From: Bog-473 sp963791455
Lineage (GTDB): Bacteria > Actinomycetota > Acidimicrobiia > Acidimicrobiales > RAAP-2
DNA length: 64,000 nucleotides
Direction of reading: 5' to 3'
NCBI GenBank assembly: GCA_963791455.1
Contig: CAWBSM010000004.1
Span: forward strand, 248,001 to 312,000
Shown here: one piece after another, positions 61,788 to 64,000 of the stretch
Layout of the letters: the number at the start of each line of letters is the position of its first letter
Position numbering within the stretch: the first letter of the stretch is position 1
The notes under the pieces: model-generated
The model's database searches: none
The model's input: only the letters and a program-made list of their open reading frames with translations
What the model was told of the DNA's origin: nothing
Position numbers and translations under genes: made by a program

Positions 61788-63041
61788 TCAACGATCGGAG
61801 AAATCGTCTGGGATGGTCCAACTTTGCCTCTCGGCAGTGAAGATCGCCCCGTCCTCTTCGAGCATGTCCATCTCGGTATCGGGAAGTCCCAACCAACGAC
61901 TGAGGACGTCCCTCGTGTGCTCGCCGAGTCGAGCAGGAGGAACAGGGGCGGCTCCCGGTGTCTTGCTCCACCGCTGGGGCGATGAGGAGTAACGAACCAG
62001 CCCAAGGTCCGCCTGGTCGACCCTTTCGGTGAACCCACGGGTGCGGAGTTGCAGATCCCGGTAGATAGCTTCGGCGTCCTGGACGGCCACCGCAGCCAAC
62101 CCGGCCCGCTGCAGATGGTGCATCGCTCCATAGGAGCTGTAGCCAGCTGCCCAGGACCGGAGGACCTCCGACACCTGAGGTTCGAGAACCTGGGCCTGCT
62201 CGACGTTCTCCACTTCCAGATCGCTTCGCTCGAGGAAGGCACAGAGCCTGTTCCAGTCGGACCCGTCCTCAATGTCAACTGCCAACCATTGATCGATCCC
62301 ACTGGAGGGGAAGATGCCCGAGAGCCACGAGCTGGCCACGTGGTTGGCGTGCCACGGCTGCGCATCCAGATGATTTAGTGGCGCGGCGTAGAGCTCAGGG
62401 AGTATCGGCGCCATGGCGTCTATCTGAGCCAGATCGAGATAACGGGGGACTCCGCTCTGGCGTGCCTCCCCCAGTGCAGCCACGCTGGCGAGAGCCCCGG
62501 CGGCGCCAGAAACGTAGTCGGTCAGCGTGCCGTGGGTGTATCCCCAGGAGGATGCCAACCCGATGTAGGAAGCAATGGTCGCGGCATATGCGAGGTAGTT
62601 GGCGCGGGGACCGCTTCGCCCGTAGCCGGAGAGCGACAGCATCACAAGGTCCGGTTTGTCAGCGAGAAGTTTCTCGTAGCTGCATCCCCAACGGTCGAGG
62701 ACGGAGCTTCCAAAGTTCTCAATGACGACATCGGTCACGGAGACCAGCCGATGGAACAGCGATCGTCCCGCGGGCTGGGCCATGTCCAAAGACAGGTTGC
62801 GCAGCCCCCGCGTCAGCGCGGCATACATGACGGTGTTCGGCACCCCCGAGGGTTCAGTTACCGCTTCACCGATGGCGTAGGGGGGGGTACGCAGCACTTC
62901 GGGTCGTGAGTGGGCCTCGATCTTCACCACGTCGGCGCCCAGGCTGGCGAGCATGCAGGCCGCTGAGTTCCCGGCGACGAACGCGCCAAAGCTGAGGACC
63001 CGCACTCCTGCCAGCATGCCCGCCCGCTCAGACGAGGCCAT
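61788..63041 (-). CDS. Class III CoA-transferase (CaiB/BaiF), catalytic-type subunit
   Basis: 417 residues. N-terminal GVRVLSFGAFVAGNSAACML, SLGADVVKIEAHSRPEVLRT and RNLSLDMAQPAGRSLFHRLV match the formyl-CoA transferase family. The catalytic Asp is retained in YLDLAQIDAMAPIL. The family forms acyl-CoA from a free acid and a donor CoA thioester, using interlocked dimers. The start overlaps the end of a second, related gene by 14 nt, which suggests a heterodimer as in benzylsuccinate CoA-transferase. Confidence 0.93.
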   Translation of the reverse strand: MASSERAGMLAGVRVLSFGAFVAGNSAACMLASLGADVVKIEAHSRPEVLRTPPYAIGEAVTEPSGVPNTVMYAALTRGLRNLSLDMAQPAGRSLFHRLVSVTDVVIENFGSSVLDRWGCSYEKLLADKPDLVMLSLSGYGRSGPRANYLAYAATIASYIGLASSWGYTHGTLTDYVSGAAGALASVAALGEARQSGVPRYLDLAQIDAMAPILPELYAAPLNHLDAQPWHANHVASSWLSGIFPSSGIDQWLAVDIEDGSDWNRLCAFLERSDLEVENVEQAQVLEPQVSEVLRSWAAGYSSYGAMHHLQRAGLAAVAVQDAEAIYRDLQLRTRGFTERVDQADLGLVRYSSSPQRWSKTPGAAPVPPARLGEHTRDVLSRWLGLPDTEMDMLEEDGAIFTAERQSWTIPDDFSDR

Positions 63042-64000
63042 CTGATTTCCAAGCCTTCAGTTGAGTTTCCGAGAAACCAAGTTCGTCGATGTACACCTCG
63101 GCGTTGTGCTCACCGACGCTCGGGGCGGGACGCCGCAGGTAAATGAGCTGAGGAACCGCATTGCACCACCGCCATGGGATCGTGACGGTGGGTCTTCCCT
63201 CGGCCTCGGGTGAAGCGAACACCCCGCGGGTCACCGGTTGGGGATCCTCGATGAAGTCGCGCGGCGAGTTGACCGGGGCGCAAGGAAGGCCGGCCGCTTG
63301 ACCCCTGTCGAAGAGGTCCAACCGGCGGCGGTTGGCAACCAGGTCACCAATCACGAGCTCCAGGCCGTCGAAGATGAGCCGTCGCACCATCGGATCATCG
63401 AGCGAAGGCTCAGACAGGTCATCGGGATTGTCCAGCATCGTGAGGAAGGCCTGCCAGTGATGATCCTGATGGGCCGCGATCCCGATGGGTCCATCGACGC
63501 ACTGCCAGGTACCGCTGGGGGGAATACCGACTCCCGTGAACCTTCCGCCCCACTCACCCGGCCGGCTGACGTCATAGCGCTCCAGCACGAAGTCCTTACC
63601 CGCTTGGACCTCATGAACGGACAGGTCGAGGAGCTGACCTCCGGCGTGCTCACGCCCAAACAGCGCCGAGACGATTCCGAATGCGGCGTGCAGCCCGGCT
63701 TCGTCCCATGCCAACTGACCGGGAGCTGCGAGTGGAGGGCCACCCTTCTCCCCCACCCAATGCATGGCGCCGCCAATGGCGAAGGACAGGAAGGGAGTGA
63801 TCCTCGTGTCCGCCATCGGTCCGTCCAACCCGAATGGCGTTATCGACGCGACGATGCAGTCGGCGGGGACCCAATCCACACGACGGTCGGCGCGATCGAA
63901 GCCCGCTATGGGAGTCCTCAAGGTCGGTGAAATCACGACCACATCGCGGTCTTTGGCGAGAGCCTTCAGCAAAAATTGCGCCTCGGCACGACCGACGTCG
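63028..64000 (-). CDS. Class III CoA-transferase, partner subunit (5' end outside window)
   Basis: Still open at the window edge; ~324 codons are visible. Family segments: DCIVASITPFGLDGPMADTR, DEAGLHAAFGIVSALFGREH, DLVANRRRLDLFDRGQAAGL and PSVGEHNAEVYIDELGFSE. At the position of the catalytic Asp (D-x-S-x-x-D in formyl-CoA transferase) it reads DLSVHEV, with Glu. This fits a non-catalytic partner of the overlapping downstream subunit. The N-terminal Rossmann half is beyond the window. Confidence 0.9.
   Translation of the reverse strand, partial: DVGRAEAQFLLKALAKDRDVVVISPTLRTPIAGFDRADRRVDWVPADCIVASITPFGLDGPMADTRITPFLSFAIGGAMHWVGEKGGPPLAAPGQLAWDEAGLHAAFGIVSALFGREHAGGQLLDLSVHEVQAGKDFVLERYDVSRPGEWGGRFTGVGIPPSGTWQCVDGPIGIAAHQDHHWQAFLTMLDNPDDLSEPSLDDPMVRRLIFDGLELVIGDLVANRRRLDLFDRGQAAGLPCAPVNSPRDFIEDPQPVTRGVFASPEAEGRPTVTIPWRWCNAVPQLIYLRRPAPSVGEHNAEVYIDELGFSETQLKAWKSDGLV

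Overview
The window is high-GC DNA from an actinobacterium. An F420-type LLM oxidoreductase, a PAC2 protein, a FolP2-like dihydropteroate synthase homologue, the lepA/hrcA neighbourhood and many acyl-CoA enzymes all fit Actinomycetota; class Acidimicrobiia is my best guess, by inference only.

Layout. (1) 1-7140: the 3'-truncated heat-shock repressor gene hrcA (minus) with a CIRCE-like operator. It is followed by an apparently undescribed five-gene plus-strand operon: an Asp/Pro-rich repeat protein, a phosphoribosyltransferase-tandem AMMECR1-alpha/alpha-toroid fusion, a GT8-like glycosyltransferase and two 2OG-Fe(II) oxygenase-like proteins. All five genes overlap. I read this as a candidate system in which a repeat peptide is hydroxylated and glycosylated. 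It sits between hrcA and lepA, which are normally close neighbours. (2) 7170-20994: housekeeping genes (lepA, rpsT, holA, folP2-like, thioredoxin-TPR, leuS) with a PPOX protein, an AraC-VOC pair, an APH-like kinase, a PAC2 protein, an LLM oxidoreductase and a secreted RCC1-repeat protein. (3) 21481-28079: tRNA-Ala, an IS481/IS3-like element, and divergent second-messenger genes (a class III cyclase-ATPase and a GGDEF protein). (4) 28211-39654: a frameshifted putA, two copies of a small TIR element (MITE), a catalytically degenerate S11 peptidase homologue, dodecin, a K+ channel, an enoyl-CoA hydratase, an alpha/beta hydrolase and several decayed genes.

(5) 39710-54100 is a genome graveyard. 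It holds an ISAzo13-like element, a tandem-duplicated broken amidohydrolase fused to the 5' end of a lost acyl-CoA dehydrogenase, an intact EtfB-EtfA fusion, tRNA-Arg, and an ISL3 element with a perfect 8-bp target duplication. It also holds a large HNH-tyrosine recombinase gene split by two IS256-type elements. Each IS256 element has a perfect 8-bp duplication, and removing it restores the reading frame. The second one carries a nested RIT (recombinase-in-trio) element whose three recombinases are all broken.

(6) 54443-64000: a catabolic cluster for acyl-CoA substrates: two coupled acyl-CoA dehydrogenases, an amidohydrolase, a TetR regulator, an SDR, an enoyl-CoA hydratase and two overlapping class III CoA-transferases, the last running off the window. 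The substrate cannot be read from sequence.
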